64,000 nt of DNA, taken from positions 682,001-746,000 of the forward strand of contig NC_037325.1 in the NCBI RefSeq assembly GCF_000143535.2. Direction: 5' to 3'. The translations under genes and the position numbers were made by a program. Positions 1-12,310 of the stretch are shown one piece after another. Positions within the stretch are counted from its first letter, which is position 1. Each line of letters opens with the position of its first letter. The stretch comes from Botrytis cinerea B05.10 (taxonomy: Eukaryota > Ascomycota > Leotiomycetes > Helotiales > Sclerotiniaceae). Under the pieces are notes generated by a model, which worked only from the letters and a program-made list of their open reading frames with translations, did no database searches and had not been told where the DNA came from.

Positions 1-1175
1 TACAATTTGATTCTGCGACAGAAATGTACGAAAAAACCTTGGTAGGGTATCAAAAACTTAACGGTCCCGTCCATAAGACTGTGATAGAGTCACTGAATAA
101 TTTGGGTGAGGTGGCTATGAAAAGAGGGAACTTCTTGGAAGCGGAAAAATTATTCCAAGAAGGACTAAAAAAGTTAGAACTGCTGAGCGGTGGAGGAGAG
201 GATGGCTTAGCACTATATATTAAGGCAAATATAGCTTTAGTCTACAAACTTCAGCATCGATACCAAGAAGCAGAACGCTGCTATCATGCCATAATTCGAA
301 AGCGAAATGCCCTTCTTGGGCCCAAACACTCCTCCACATTGCAATCTATGTGCGAGCTGGGAGATGTCTACTTCGCATTGGGTCAACTCCAGCTTGCCGG
401 CGAATGGTATATTCACGGATGTGCTAGCAAAGAGCGCGTTATTACAGGGACAACTTTTTACCGCAACCCCGAAGAAGAAGCCGAGAACTTGCATTTAGGT
501 TTTGAGCTATTAGCAACTTCAAACGATCAAGGAATACCAAGCAAATCGCTCGATACTGAAGTCGCTTCTATCGATCGTCGAGGACCTAGCATTTCAGATG
601 AGTCTATCGAGAGGTTGGAACCGAATATGCCGAAAGATCCTGGCATATTGGAGTGGCACCACCCGAAGGTGGACAATTCGAATCAACTTCAACTTACTAA
701 TGGCAAGTTTGACGATGTTCGAATACACATACTGCAAGGGAAAACTTCTTATCTCCCAGATATAAGAATGCGACAACCGGACAGGACTCAACTCCTCGCT
801 CCATTAGATCGTGGCGGGATCCCTATTATGCAACAGGCGCCATCGAGTAAAGCTATCTCCACCTCTATTAAGCCATCGATCCATACACAAAAGCTCAGAT
901 GGGATGGGGTTGAAACACCTTCAAACCGCAGTTCGTTCTCAACGCCCGATGATCTCGTATACAAAGCATCTCCCAATTCTATTCCAGCTCAAGAATCGAC
1001 TGACCATCCGAATTCGAAGGTGGATCGTACAGGGAGGGCATTGAGAAACAAGCAACTTGGTATAGAACGTCAAAGCTCGGTTTTCTCAATCTTGGGAGCG
1101 CATCCGTCCCCAATAAGAAAAACAACCCCGGACATTGACCGAAGAGGAAGGCCGCAAAATCAATGCCTTGCCTGA
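1..1175 (+). CDS. TPR-repeat protein, C-terminal part (5' end outside window)
   Basis: The reading frame is open from the left edge, so the first visible Met (base 24) is not the real start. The first ~150 residues hold amphipathic helical pairs typical of kinesin-light-chain-type TPRs. Examples are LNNLGEVAMKRGNFLEAEKL and a later ELGDVYFALGQLQLAGEWY segment. In fungi such repeats are often the C-terminal sensor of NB-ARC/NACHT STAND proteins, but no nucleotide-binding domain is in the window, so that role is inference. The last ~200 residues are polar, Ser/Pro-rich and look disordered. Near the end (about 1125-1188) an overlapping frame also reads coding-like and ends TAA just beyond the annotated TGA. 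An intron or frameshift could therefore alter the extreme C-terminus. Confidence 0.7.
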   Translation, partial: QFDSATEMYEKTLVGYQKLNGPVHKTVIESLNNLGEVAMKRGNFLEAEKLFQEGLKKLELLSGGGEDGLALYIKANIALVYKLQHRYQEAERCYHAIIRKRNALLGPKHSSTLQSMCELGDVYFALGQLQLAGEWYIHGCASKERVITGTTFYRNPEEEAENLHLGFELLATSNDQGIPSKSLDTEVASIDRRGPSISDESIERLEPNMPKDPGILEWHHPKVDNSNQLQLTNGKFDDVRIHILQGKTSYLPDIRMRQPDRTQLLAPLDRGGIPIMQQAPSSKAISTSIKPSIHTQKLRWDGVETPSNRSSFSTPDDLVYKASPNSIPAQESTDHPNSKVDRTGRALRNKQLGIERQSSVFSILGAHPSPIRKTTPDIDRRGRPQNQCLA

Positions 1176-3867
1176 ATTGAAGAAGAGCCTCTCTTAAATG
1201 TAAGTCAATTCAATGCAGAGCATAAAGATGCAGCTCTAACGAGTCTGCCGTCGATTACCAGCGCGCAGGCCGATTTTCAAGGAAACATCAGTTTTAATTA
1301 GAGACGTCAGAGATAGAAGTAACAGATTGGTCAGATCTTGGGACCTGTCAGGACCTCTCGTAGCTCATTGGAGATGCCACCAACAGGCGAAGCTCGAGTC
1401 TAATATCTCTGCCGGTCTCTATTTGTCAAATCCAGCAGTTTTTTTCGGACAGTATCAGCTACAGCGGAACAAACTTAAATGCTTTTTCCTGGGGTTATTC
1501 CACGCTGTTTGGAGCAGGAGAAGTGGTTATGGTATCATAAATACAGACTGAGCTAAGAGTGATCCAACCAGAAAAGATTATTGCTGAGCAAGGAACCAGG
1601 TAGCTGTAGCACCTGCCTGTCATCAATCCTCCCATCGGAAGGATGGGATTCATTATTTAACGATCAATAGAAGCTTCTATGGAAAACAAATGGCCTTAGG
1701 TCGTCTTATAATATGGACACCAGTACTTGTCCAGCGGTTTAAAACCTTTCCCAAAGAGTACCATGTTTACAAGAATTTAGACATAAGTTATTCCGGAGGT
1801 GTATATTGAACACGCGCTGCTAGTAGAACCCGAATTGTCAGTCCATCCAAAGTCTGAATTAGCAGATTTCGCATGAAAGTTATTAGCGTTTGAAAACATC
1901 TTCATTGATTCAACCAGTCTGGTCGGAAGCCCTTCATTATTAGAATGTAATGAGATCATACGCGTGTGTGCCAAGAGCAAGAATTTATCTTGATGAGCTG
2001 TTGGGTTTTTACTTTCTAGTGCCAGCTGAAAACATCTCACTTTGTCCACCGAAGTTTTTACAAATCATTTTGTTACTATCTCTATTATAGGGAATTGTGG
2101 ATATTGAGCTGAATACATATGCGCTGCTCTATGGAGGAAATTTTTACTCAGGATATATGTCAAAGAAGCTCCCTTTTCAGTCTTTGACTAAATCAGGATG
2201 TTCATCAAATAGCGATTCCCGGTACGCAATATCGCACATTTTAACAAGCGAGCGAGCCATCATGCAGTGGAAGATGAAATTTTTGGGCTGGTGAATGGAG
2301 AAGTATTTTCTGGTCGGCCTATAGCTATCTTCACCATCTCTTGAACAAAGAGAAGCATTTTACGTGGAGTTGTTAGGTGAATTCTGTAAATGAAAGGGGA
2401 TTAAAATTTTGACTTACCTCGCAATCAAGGCAACATGAGCTTCTTCAGTTATGGTGTCATTGTTAAATCTTTGACATTCAGATACCCCATTGTGTACCTA
2501 TCAACTGGCAATTATTACAAAAGCTAACACCGCCTACCCCGAGAACCACCATGTCGTTAATGTTCTGGAATTGTGTATTTGCGAATGTGAGACTTGGATG
2601 ATCGAGATGAGGATTACACCAAGGGAGCAATGCCACAGACGAACGAAAGGACTTGAAGATTGCCGGAATGCTACATCATCTTAGCATTGGTTCGATTGAA
2701 CATGTGGAAACCCCTGAGCGAAGACCAAGCGGAGCCAATACCCATAGCAAAGCGTGGATTGATCTGATAATCAGTTAATCTAAAACGGGAGTAGGGTATT
2801 GGTAGTATCACAGTAGCACATGTTTTCAGTTGAGATAGGTTTCTCGGATGAATGAAATATAGCGCTTGAGGGAAGTACGTGGTGATTTCAAGTCGAAATG
2901 TAGGAGTATCGGGCGATGGTATTTATACATGACCAATATCATGAATACATACGTCAGGAGGCTTTGATAATTTTTCTGCCATTTCTATTTGAGAGAAACC
3001 AAAAGAATTAGATTATTTTTATAGCTCAAGTTGAGACCATGTTGTTCTGAAACCTTCAGTCGAATTCAGTTGAAAAGTTTCACTCACAGACACGTGGCCA
3101 ATTCCTGTCGTCTTAATCTGGGTCGTGTTTTAACTTTATATGAACTTCAGGTCGGCAGATTGACATCGTTCTCCATCGTGTTGATCTAAATGTCTCTTTA
3201 ATAATCGTCTCGCATGTTATGTAATCAATCCTTCATGTTTGTCATCGCCCCCACAAGCGAAAATTCATGACAGGCTCACACTTCCCTTGGGAATTGGATT
3301 GGTGGATGATCTGTAGATAGCTTCAATTAGTTCAACATGAAGTGATTAGATTATAATTTGATTGATAACTGGTAGTGAACTAAAAATAGTCGTGGGGATA
3401 CTATACGAGACTCGGCCAAGATCTGAAGTTGGACTGAAGTTACATCATCTTTTTTGAAAGTAGATAAGCAGTTGAAATGATTATTTATAGATTTACCATT
3501 ATATAAACCAGTTGACTTGTCGTGTTTGCTTGAAGGATTCAAATTTATTTCGCCCCCTTTCACCCGTTTTGACATTGTGTCCTCGTCGTACTTAAGTACT
3601 ATCGGGTCACTCTTTCCTGGATCACTCCATCATAAGATCCATTACATTTCTATATTTGAGCCACCAGTGTACTGGACTATCGATTCTGTTCAACATCGTC
3701 ACCAAGGGTGCAAAGCACGACTATCATCACAAAGAATATCCTCCTTCGCTCTCTTCCCACAATCAAACCTGCATCTACCACCCACACCACGCACCGGATT
3801 TCGAATAAGCAAAGCTCGCAAATCAAGAAAAAACGAAAGCCAATTTTTTTCGAACCATTTATCCATC
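1176..3867. other. Intergenic, mostly without intact genes
   Basis: AT-rich DNA between the TPR gene and the Nudix gene. The only structure I can support is a decayed minus-strand gene remnant at about 1777-2760, listed separately. Other open frames here are under 80 codons and unconvincing. The last ~300 bp before the Nudix start, with CATCGTCACC and pyrimidine tracts, would contain its promoter and leader. Confidence 0.5.
1777..2760 (-). pseudogene. Decayed multi-exon protein gene remnant (unidentified)
   Basis: Reading the minus strand from about 2760 to 1777, several protein-like segments follow each other in different frames with stops between them. They include GSAWSSLRGFHMFNRTNAKM, HSGNLQVLSFVCGIAPLV, EEAHVALIAR, TTPRKMLLFVQEMVKIAIGR, FHCMMARSLVKMCDIAYRE, and a final 90-codon open stretch ending at 1777. 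A good splice pair, GTAAGT...TTTACAG (about 2387-2425), joins two of them in frame. Elsewhere stops (for example after KMM and after DLVKD) and frame changes break the message. I read this as an inactivated gene, perhaps by point mutation. The helical, hydrophobic composition resembles the middle region of fungal transcription factors, but I cannot name the family. Confidence 0.35.
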
Positions 3868-4371
3868 ATGTCCGAGTCCAAAAACAAGGTCCGCGTTGGT
3901 GTTGGAGTTTTCATCCTGCACCCCTCTTCTACCCCCTCAAACCCTCTATTCCTAATGGGCAAACGGCTTGTTCCCCACGGCCACGACCAATGGGCCAACC
4001 CAGGGGGTCATCTCGAGTTCGGCGAAACACTTGAGGAATGTGCCGTTCGCGAAGTCCTAGAGGAAACAGGACTCGTACTCCAGAAAAATAAGATGAAATT
4101 TCTTACCGCGACGAATAGTCTTATGGAAGCGGGGCCCAGAAGAGATGGGAAGGAAGGAATGGAGGGGAGACACTATGTGGCTGTTTGGATGGTAGGCACT
4201 TGGGATGGAAAGGGAGAGGGACCGAGAAATCTGGAAGGGGAGAAGAATGGTGAGTGGGAGTGGGTGGGGTTGGAGAAGACTAGGAAGTGGGCGGGGGTTG
4301 ATGGCATGCTTTTCCAGCCAGTGATTGATTTGTTGAGGGAGAGGGGCGAAGTGCTGGATTGTCTTGTTTAG
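3868..4371 (+). CDS. Nudix hydrolase, NUDT15/MTH2-like
   Basis: A single-exon protein of 167 aa. The ATG at 3868 was chosen because the family homology begins straight after it (VRVGVGVFIL); the frame extends upstream to 3517 without resemblance. The Nudix box Gx5Ex7REUxEExGU is complete at residues 47-69, with REVLEETGL supplying the metal-binding glutamates. The motif arrangement GVGVFIL...GKR...PGGHLEFGETLEEC is close to human NUDT15, which hydrolyses oxidised or modified nucleoside triphosphates to monophosphates. That points to a cytosolic nucleotide-sanitising or ADP-ribose-type pyrophosphatase; the exact substrate cannot be deduced. No signal peptide or membrane segment is visible. Confidence 0.9.
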   Translation: MSESKNKVRVGVGVFILHPSSTPSNPLFLMGKRLVPHGHDQWANPGGHLEFGETLEECAVREVLEETGLVLQKNKMKFLTATNSLMEAGPRRDGKEGMEGRHYVAVWMVGTWDGKGEGPRNLEGEKNGEWEWVGLEKTRKWAGVDGMLFQPVIDLLRERGEVLDCLV

Positions 4372-7300
4372 GCGGCTCGATTTTTAGGCCGATTGTGCAT
4401 TCATCTTTGGAGTTTGGGTCTTCTCTTGGAATTTTCTAGGAGTTGGGGTAATTGGTCAATTTTTTACGGGAGGGTGTGCAGAACGTAGACTATGTTGTAT
4501 GGACATGGATAGACGAGTATGTATATCTTTGAAGTAAATATATTTTACTAATAGGAAATACACCATCGTTCAACTTGTTATTATAATTAGCATCGCGAGA
4601 AGGTCAAGTGTTCTTCGTAGGATCAAATAAGTCGCAAATTATGAAGTGAGGCCCGAAACAGACCGACTCATTGGATTGAAAACAGCAATGAAATCGTTTA
4701 AAATAGAAGCTCCCATCTCACCTAGATTTTGCAGCCTTATAAAATCATGTGGTGAGCCAGGCCTAGCTTCACGAGGCTAATCCATTCAATACCTGACTGA
4801 GTTAGACTCGAGAAATAGCGTCCTTATAAAACCGATAATCATTAAGACCTCTTGATTCAGGGGCTAGGTAGATATATATCTGGAACAGGTAATTTTCAAA
4901 AACAAATAGATATATATGTTCTATCCCGAAAGCTTCCTTATCATTACTAAGTTCGAAATGAGTGATGATGACTTCACAATTCCTGACAAATAGGTGAATG
5001 GTTGCATATATAAAATTGAATGCACGGATGATGATAGATGTCACTACCACATGAAAAAGATAAAAATGCTCTCCAGGTCAAATTCGACAAGGATTCCAGG
5101 CCTGAGATGTACACTGATAGCTAACAACACGCCATTGAAGCAAGCATCCCGCCAAGTTACAATCAAACTACTTCAGGGGTTTTATCCAAAGCAAAGTATG
5201 CAATCATTTGCACCACTGTTTAGTGGGTAACCAATACTTTAACGGGAATTTCAATACAGTTTTGTAGCTGTCATTAAGAAATGAAGGGGTGGGGGGCTGG
5301 CGACCACCTAGGTACCACCTTATCAGTAAACCTAGATGTCTTTCCTGGACTCGAGGAACTATCTTCCACTATCCAGGAACCTTGAAAGCGTTCCAGTTTT
5401 AATGCTGACTGCATTTGTCGGTATTTGAAAAACATGGTATAGCCAATGACAAGGGCTTTAATGCGGAGGAGGACCTCGTACTCGGACGTGGATGGCGATA
5501 TGTACAAATCAAAGCGACAAAGACTTCACTACCCTGGTTTTTACGACTTGTTTCTTACCAAAGGGATGAAAATCAATTGGTAGTGGGGACCCAATCCATT
5601 GTAGGAATTTAAATGAGGGGTCCAAATTCTGTCGGGTCGCTGCAAAGCATGTGATTCGTGGAGAGAGTATGGGAGCGGGTAAAAATATCCACCCTGGAGA
5701 TATTACGCAGTAAATTGATAGATGAACGAATTCGACAAACAAGCAAAACTATGAGGGTCTTGACTAGTTTTTACCAAGTCATATGCGTGGAATATTCGCA
5801 GGACTAGCCAATGGATAATAGATTGAGCAGATACATATGCTCTCTAGAACTCCAAAGATGCCACGCTACCCTGCGAAACTAAAAAAAATACAACCATCAT
5901 TACAAAGCCAGAGGTAAGCAAAAGCACGATTAACTGTACAATTCATGAGAGGAAAAGTGTGCGTATGTGATGCAACACATACGATAAGTGCATAATGTAC
6001 GCGGAGATATTCCTGTTTTGGAGAAAGCCTGCATGTCCAGCCGCGACATGCAGCTCTTTTGAATGAAACCGTATCGCACTTCCAGCACTATTGTCCGCAA
6101 TCATAAAGAGATCTAGTAAATCACAAGTCTTCCTTATATCTTCATGACTAGAGGACCAATCAGTCAACTGTTCAAAATACTTTCAGCTGTACTTGCCCCC
6201 TGCTGTGATTGTAGTAAAAGTTCCGTCTTTCTCTGATTGGGCTGCAAGCTACTTTGTTCCCGCAGAATGAACTTCTGAGAATTCCCGGCGCTTGATAGTC
6301 GCTCGTAACTCGCTAATAAAGAGTGATCAAGATGCAAGTATGCACAATGAAGTAGCAATACACCTTCTGTATTTAATTCACCTGGCCGCACTTGTGTAAG
6401 CCACCTGCTGAACACCTGATATTTGCTTATCTTACACCGAATAAAACCCAGAAAAGAGTCAATCATCTTGAATCATGTCATACCGAAGAGAAGCTGGGCT
6501 GGTTTGGCACTGCAATCTATAGCAGGACAATGTCCTAGTGGCCGAAGACAAAGAGTACCCTCGGAAAGAAATGGCACGAAGTCTATGTTGATGCTGAACA
6601 TTAGCACTCACAAAAGTTATTTGACGGTTGGATTACCCCTTTAATGACGTTAGTAATCACTTACCAACATGTTGGGACGAGGAAGTCGTATCCCATTGCA
6701 GTTATCTACCCGTTATGAGTTTTCGAGGATACACTTCGGGTACAAAATATATTGAATTGGCGTGTTGGTGGCGTTTATTGAAGTTGGAAAATGTGGAGTG
6801 GTTCTAAGTGAAAGTTGTCTCTTCCCCAGTCCAGTGCCTGCATAGATCCACGAAGCATTGCGGCAAGGCTCTGGCCAATTTTAACCAGACTCACCTCAGA
6901 GATCTCTAAGAATGAAATTCTGGGACTCCATAAGATTAACTCATTTTGGGAGTTTACAATCAACGATGAGTACTAAGGGGTATGGAATCGTATAATCCAG
7001 TCGGGAAAGAGCTGATGGATATGATAGATCACCCATAGTCCAGTGGCCAGGTTGTAAGTTTTGATACAACCACGAAAGTCTCATTGCTGCCAATGAATTT
7101 TGAGTAGGTAAACAAAGTGTGGCTTCATTTTATTTCCGGGTATCCGAGAACTCGTGCCTATACAGTCTGCGCCATGGTCATGGCCACAAAAATACTTAAA
7201 ATTTTGTGCCTTTAATACTTTAGCTTCGTACATGATTGATTATCTTCAAACGCCCGAACTCCCAACATTCCATATCTCTGGAATGAAGGGAACCAACTTC

Positions 7301-8815
7301 GTGAATATGCCTGTGCCTGCTGATGCCAGCCTCCTCTTTCATGGATTGTCAAGTGCTTTCAGAATCTAGACCTGAAGTTTGGTGTCTGCTCCTTACGATT
7401 GCATCTCAGTCAGATGTCATTCAAGTTTGATACTTATGTCAAAACCTCGAGATTCTGTCGTTGTCAGCGAACTCGCGGTAGTTTACTGGATTTGGACTAT
7501 TCATAGCAATGTCAAATTAATTATCTTGGGAAGGATTTATGTCGGTCGTTTCATGATCAATTTCACCATTACACACCTTCCGTATTCAGTACCTATTCAA
7601 AATTTGTTTCATGTCCTGTTTGTCTTGGCTATTTTAATCAGATACCACCCAAGGCTCACGTAAATATAATTAAATCCTTTCTGCTTGGAAATCTGACCAC
7701 GTCATCACGAGAATTTGGATTGGATGTCACGTTATTCGCGCGAAATAGCTAAATTTAGATAGCGTAAACTTTCGGAGGATTGATGGACCCACAGATTCTA
7801 TGCATGTCATTAGTTTTAGTGAAATTAGTTACATCCATCCCCGGAAACATTAAGGTTTTCATGCGGATCTCAAGAAGACGCAATATACTCCGATCGGTCG
7901 GTCAGTTCATGAACTTCCCCTACGCTTCCCCAAACATTATTCTACACTGATATCGTTACATTTTGTGCTACTTAAAGCTGTGTAGAGAGTGTATAAGGCT
8001 TGCACATTAATGTCTGAAAATTAGAGATTACATCGGGATTTAGTGACTACCAAGTTAAGTAGTGTTGTATTCCCAGTTTGAGGGAGCAAATAGCCATAAA
8101 CGGTTTAGAAATTCAACTAAAGGGGTTAGATTTCCCGATGGAGACTAATAAAACATTTAATTAATTTAGATCGCCATAACTTGGGACCTAAATTTGTGAC
8201 TATCAAAAGCTTGACTCTAGTGTTATATAGATCTGCCATTATTTATATCAGTATAGTAAGATTCAGAAATTTAGGGTTCAAAATAATCGATGTAGTGGTG
8301 AACTACAGTGAATTGTCATCATGAAGCGTAACATGAAAGGGAATAATTAAGGGTTTGAAAAGAGCCACCTTAGCAGTTCGGTAATATTCTTAGGGCTTCG
8401 TGCTGCCATTTTGTACAAGATAAATGATTCTTGTCTTGAAAACTTACTTTGGGCTCAGCATGAAGGAATAATGACCGTTAAACATAAATCCTAGATAATT
8501 TTGTTTCGTGCTCTTACAATCCTTTCGGTGCTACATTGAGTAAAGAAAGTCAATCCTTCGCTGAAGAAAGCCTCATCCACAAAGCAACGTCAGGAAACGG
8601 GTTTGAACACCAGAATAGAAGGAAGAACAGAAGATAAAATATATAAACCCATTACATACCTTCAGAGATACATCATTCTCATCATCGCATCAACATCAAC
8701 TTTCAAGTACATACTTCTCAAAACATACTCACAGCACACGGCTCCTCGTTGTCTTCACACTTTCATTAAAACCATTTTTTTTTTAAAAAAAAACAAAACA
8801 CCTTCCTCAGTCAAA
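4372..8815. other. Long AT-rich intergenic region
   Basis: About 4.4 kb with only short, non-conserved open frames (none above 100 codons). I see no domain, RNA gene or terminal repeats. The final ~200 bp contains the promoter of the expansin-like gene. Confidence 0.5.
8640..8647 (+). promoter_or_regulatory. Putative TATA box of the RlpA-like gene
   Basis: TATATAAA lies about 170 bp upstream of the ATG at 8816, followed by a C/A/T-rich leader including a T8A10 run just before the start. This suits a strongly expressed secreted protein. Sequence evidence only. Confidence 0.4.
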
Positions 8816-9220
8816 ATGAAGTTCACAATCACTGCTATCACCGCCGTCATCATGGCATTCGCTCCCCTCATCTCCGCTGCTCCTGCTCCAGTATCGGCAA
8901 ACGAGCCCGAGCTCGTCCGTCGCTCAAACTCAGGCGACTTGACCTACTATGCTGTAGGTCTTGGTGCCTGTGGCGTGACCAATTCCGACTCCGAATTGGT
9001 CGTTGCCATGTCAGCAGGACTTATGGGAACCCAGTCCAACGGCAACCCCAACTGCGGAAAAAAGATCAAGATCAGCCATGGCGGAAAGTCCGTCACTGTT
9101 AAGGTTGTTGATAAGTGCATGGGCTGCGCTACATACGACTTGGATTTGAGCCCTGCCGCATTCAAGGCTCTTGCTCCAGAGTCTGCTGGACGCATCAAGG
9201 GAACCTGGTCTTTCGTTTAG
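8816..9220 (+). CDS. Small secreted RlpA-like / expansin-like double-psi beta-barrel protein
   Basis: 134 aa, intronless. The start is the ATG at 8816, which begins a clear signal peptide (MKFTITAITAVIMAFAPLISA). A short propeptide ends in a dibasic VRR at about residues 35-37, a likely kexin site. The mature domain of ~97 aa carries the DPBB signature: GDLTYYAVGLGACG near its start, an NCGKKIKIS strand, and VVDKCMGC...DLDLSPAAF near its end. The LDLSPxAF element and paired cysteines are hallmarks of RlpA-like/barwin-like fungal proteins related to expansins and Asp f 7-type allergens. The likely role is extracellular, in cell-wall loosening or plant/host surface interaction. No cellulose-binding C-domain is present, so enzymatic activity is not implied. 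Confidence 0.9.
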   Translation: MKFTITAITAVIMAFAPLISAAPAPVSANEPELVRRSNSGDLTYYAVGLGACGVTNSDSELVVAMSAGLMGTQSNGNPNCGKKIKISHGGKSVTVKVVDKCMGCATYDLDLSPAAFKALAPESAGRIKGTWSFV

Positions 9221-12200
9221 ATTGACAGACATTCGGAAATCGGCAGGGCTGCATCAAAATATTGATATGCCGTGGAGTTTATCCCTGCTGGACCATGGCT
9301 AGTAGTGGGTCGGTGGTGTTTGTACGTGGGGGCGGATGAGAAGTTGTGATTCCGGTGGAGATTTTTGCAGCATCTCATATGGTAGATCGTTTTATTTTCG
9401 TTGGATTCTTGAGAGAGGTTTTGCATTCTGGGGTTCGGATATCGTGAGGAGAAATGGTTATCTGGTGTTGTATCTATAAAAATACTGGTGGAAAGAGAAT
9501 ATTTCGTAGAGGTAAATTGAATTTGTCCTGCGGCATGAAATCAAGGGTTTGATTCCATTCATTTCGTGATGGTGACCTTGAACTTTTCCATTGTGGCGTG
9601 AATGTCTAGGCTCCAGCGATGCATAAGAAATCCGAACAGGTAACTTCAACTGCACAGCAATGTCTTTGACCCAGGAACTTATCACCAATATTGAACCAAA
9701 ATGACAAGAAGGTGCGATAATTTATTGATGCAGGAACGGAAAATCCGTGTTCAAAATTGAGATACACAGGCTGACGTTTTGGAATCTCGGTTATTAAGCT
9801 GATGAAGGGGCTTGATTGGTGAACCACTATTTCGGGCCCGGAAAGCCTGAATACACTTCCGGGGTTGGACAGAATACAATTTCGGGGCTGGCTGGAAAAC
9901 TATAGCAAATCCTCGCTATAGGGATAAGACCATCTATTTCTTTTTCATCGACCTCTTCAATTGGATAATTTTGACATAACACCATAACGATTACAGCTAA
10001 TTGAATATCTGACTGCATCCCAGTCAAAATCTGACCTTGCAGTCCTGATTTATGCAAATATGGATAATTTGAAGAACAAAAACGTCTGGAAATCAAATTT
10101 CTTCAAGATGAGCCTTATAGCCGATCCTTGATGCGGGGTTTTGCTTTATGGGGTGGAACCTCTGCACCTAGAACATAATCTCGCAAGGCCTGGTGGGCCC
10201 TTAATCTTGAGACATGTTTTTCTAGCGAGCGAGACATAATATTGTGATCCCGAAAATATATTGGTGTAAAGAACCAAGGATCTCAGATCGCGATGAGTTT
10301 GGGGACACTCGGGGCAACTCTAACCTTGATCGGCAAAAATCAACCTAACTCGGAACTTCCGGTACGTTCTTGGAATCTTGAGCAGATAACCTTCAAGCAC
10401 TTTTTACAGATCTACAGAATAACTTTCCGCTTGTGGGCATCAATGCAGTACCATCACTATCACTGCAGCTCCCATGTCAAAATAATCATGGTTAGGGCTC
10501 ACACCGTGTTCTATTACTTGTGGCCTTTTGCAACTTCAAAGATGGTGTTGTCATCCTTTTTTTTCTTCGGACGAAGTGATAGGTAGACTTCCGAGACCCT
10601 GGAATGCGCCTTACACCAAGTAGTTTGAACTTCTCGAGACAACCTAACCTCTAAAATCTTCCATCGATTTCGGTGTGGCCCCTGGTCACAATCGCATTCC
10701 GATCTATGACTAGAATCACGATTAGTTCGCACAATCGGAACCCGAGAAGTACTACAACACTTGACTAAAGACCGCTCGTGCTTACGCACCCATCACTCAG
10801 GCTTGAAGATTCTAGTGGCCGTCATTAGTTGCATAGTCCAACAGGGCGCTCTGCAAATAAACTGATTCGCGAGGCGCTCCGCCACAAATCTAAATCCTAA
10901 TTGTGGACTCGACTGGGTTTCCTCTCAATGCAACGCTATCGTGTCGATGATATTTTACATCTGAGAGTTAAACCTTGCAGATGCCCTTTAAGTGATACCC
11001 TTATTCAGTATCTATACTAAATAGATCACTCGATTTAGCGACTGGCATGCGTTGAAATACAATTTCAAGCATTTCTTCTTCCCATGGAACTCTCGCGACC
11101 CTTTTGCCATCGATTCACGCTCAAAGATGCGGGCTCACACTATCTTTTGGTGGATAAAGTCATATCCCAAAGGCTTCTTTCATAATAGAAGTTTGTGTGT
11201 AATTTTCTGCGCGTGGTAGTAAACAAAAGTCGTGTGTTACTTTCGACAGGCATTTCTTTTTTTCTTTTGGAAAGATACACAGGTAGCACCTCATTTCTTG
11301 GGAATGAAGGGATTAACCCCAAGGGACCGGGACTTGCACTGCATAAGTGAGCTAGATGAATCATACAGATTTCTATAGCGGGCAAACCAAAAAAGTAGAA
11401 CTTACTCTTTCCCATTCCACGTTGCATGTATTCGAGGCGCGAACCGGCCTGTATCCTGGGGTTGCATTGACAGCAATGGATGTCCATCAACATCTTTGAT
11501 TGCATTCCGCCCAGCCTTAAGATTAAAACTTCCATAATACTTAATAAGAACCGGGTTTGAAGCGCCGGACTCTGAACAGTATTATGTCTAGAGGCGGTGA
11601 GGATCAATTGATGCATATAGATTTGCCTGGTTTGCCTCGTTCCAACATTGACCTGCGACGAAACCTGCTTCTCTGGATCTGAATCGCCTTTTTACTCAAC
11701 TACAGATGACGATAAATATTGTCAGGTCAGTTCCAGACTTTAGACAGGGTTTAATTCCGCAGAATTCACGGATATTTGGCTTACACCCAGGGTTCGAGGC
11801 TCTTTACCGCATCTGAATGTCACAACGCGTAAATCGATCTAATTCTGCCGAAGATTATGGATATTATGGGAACTATTGGCTTGCCTGGTTTATCTCCGAG
11901 AACAATTACTTCAAAGATTCTTACTGACTGCATTACTAAGAGATTGTTATTCGGGAAGTTGCAGCAGGTCAAAGGCTTTGACAATGCTTGATCCGATCAG
12001 TCTGGTTGCACAAGTTATGGGTTTGTTAGTTTTGTGACGTGGCACCCCGAAGTTTTATTAATTCTTAAGTCGGTTGATTTCTTTACTGGTTTGAGCCATG
12101 CATTGCAGTCCATCCAACTATGGACGCCTGAAGTTATAAGACGAAACGACTTGGATTAGTAAATTGCTACATCCGGCCAGAGGCATCGGTAACTAGCCGA

Positions 12201-12310
12201 TGTCTAACTACTTACTTCATGGGCAGTCCGCCTTAAGTTACGTTTTTCCGGCAATGCTCCATCCCCCCATACTTTCTTCATCCAGAGCCTTGGATCTTCT
12301 GCAATAAAAT
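9221..12310. other. Intergenic, no supported gene
   Basis: About 3.1 kb. The longest open frame (11140-11616, minus, 158 codons) has no recognisable domain and an unconvincing composition, so it is not called. A C-rich, locally GC-richer patch sits at about 10.6-10.9 kb. No repeats longer than a few units were seen. Confidence 0.45.

Noticed and set aside
3517..3867. N-terminal extension of the Nudix protein
   Set aside because: Family resemblance starts only after the ATG at 3868; the upstream part is Ser/Pro/His-rich leader-like sequence.
11140..11616. 158-aa minus-strand open frame
   Set aside because: No recognisable motif, Met/Cys-rich patchwork composition, no promoter-like context. 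Could be chance or a relic.
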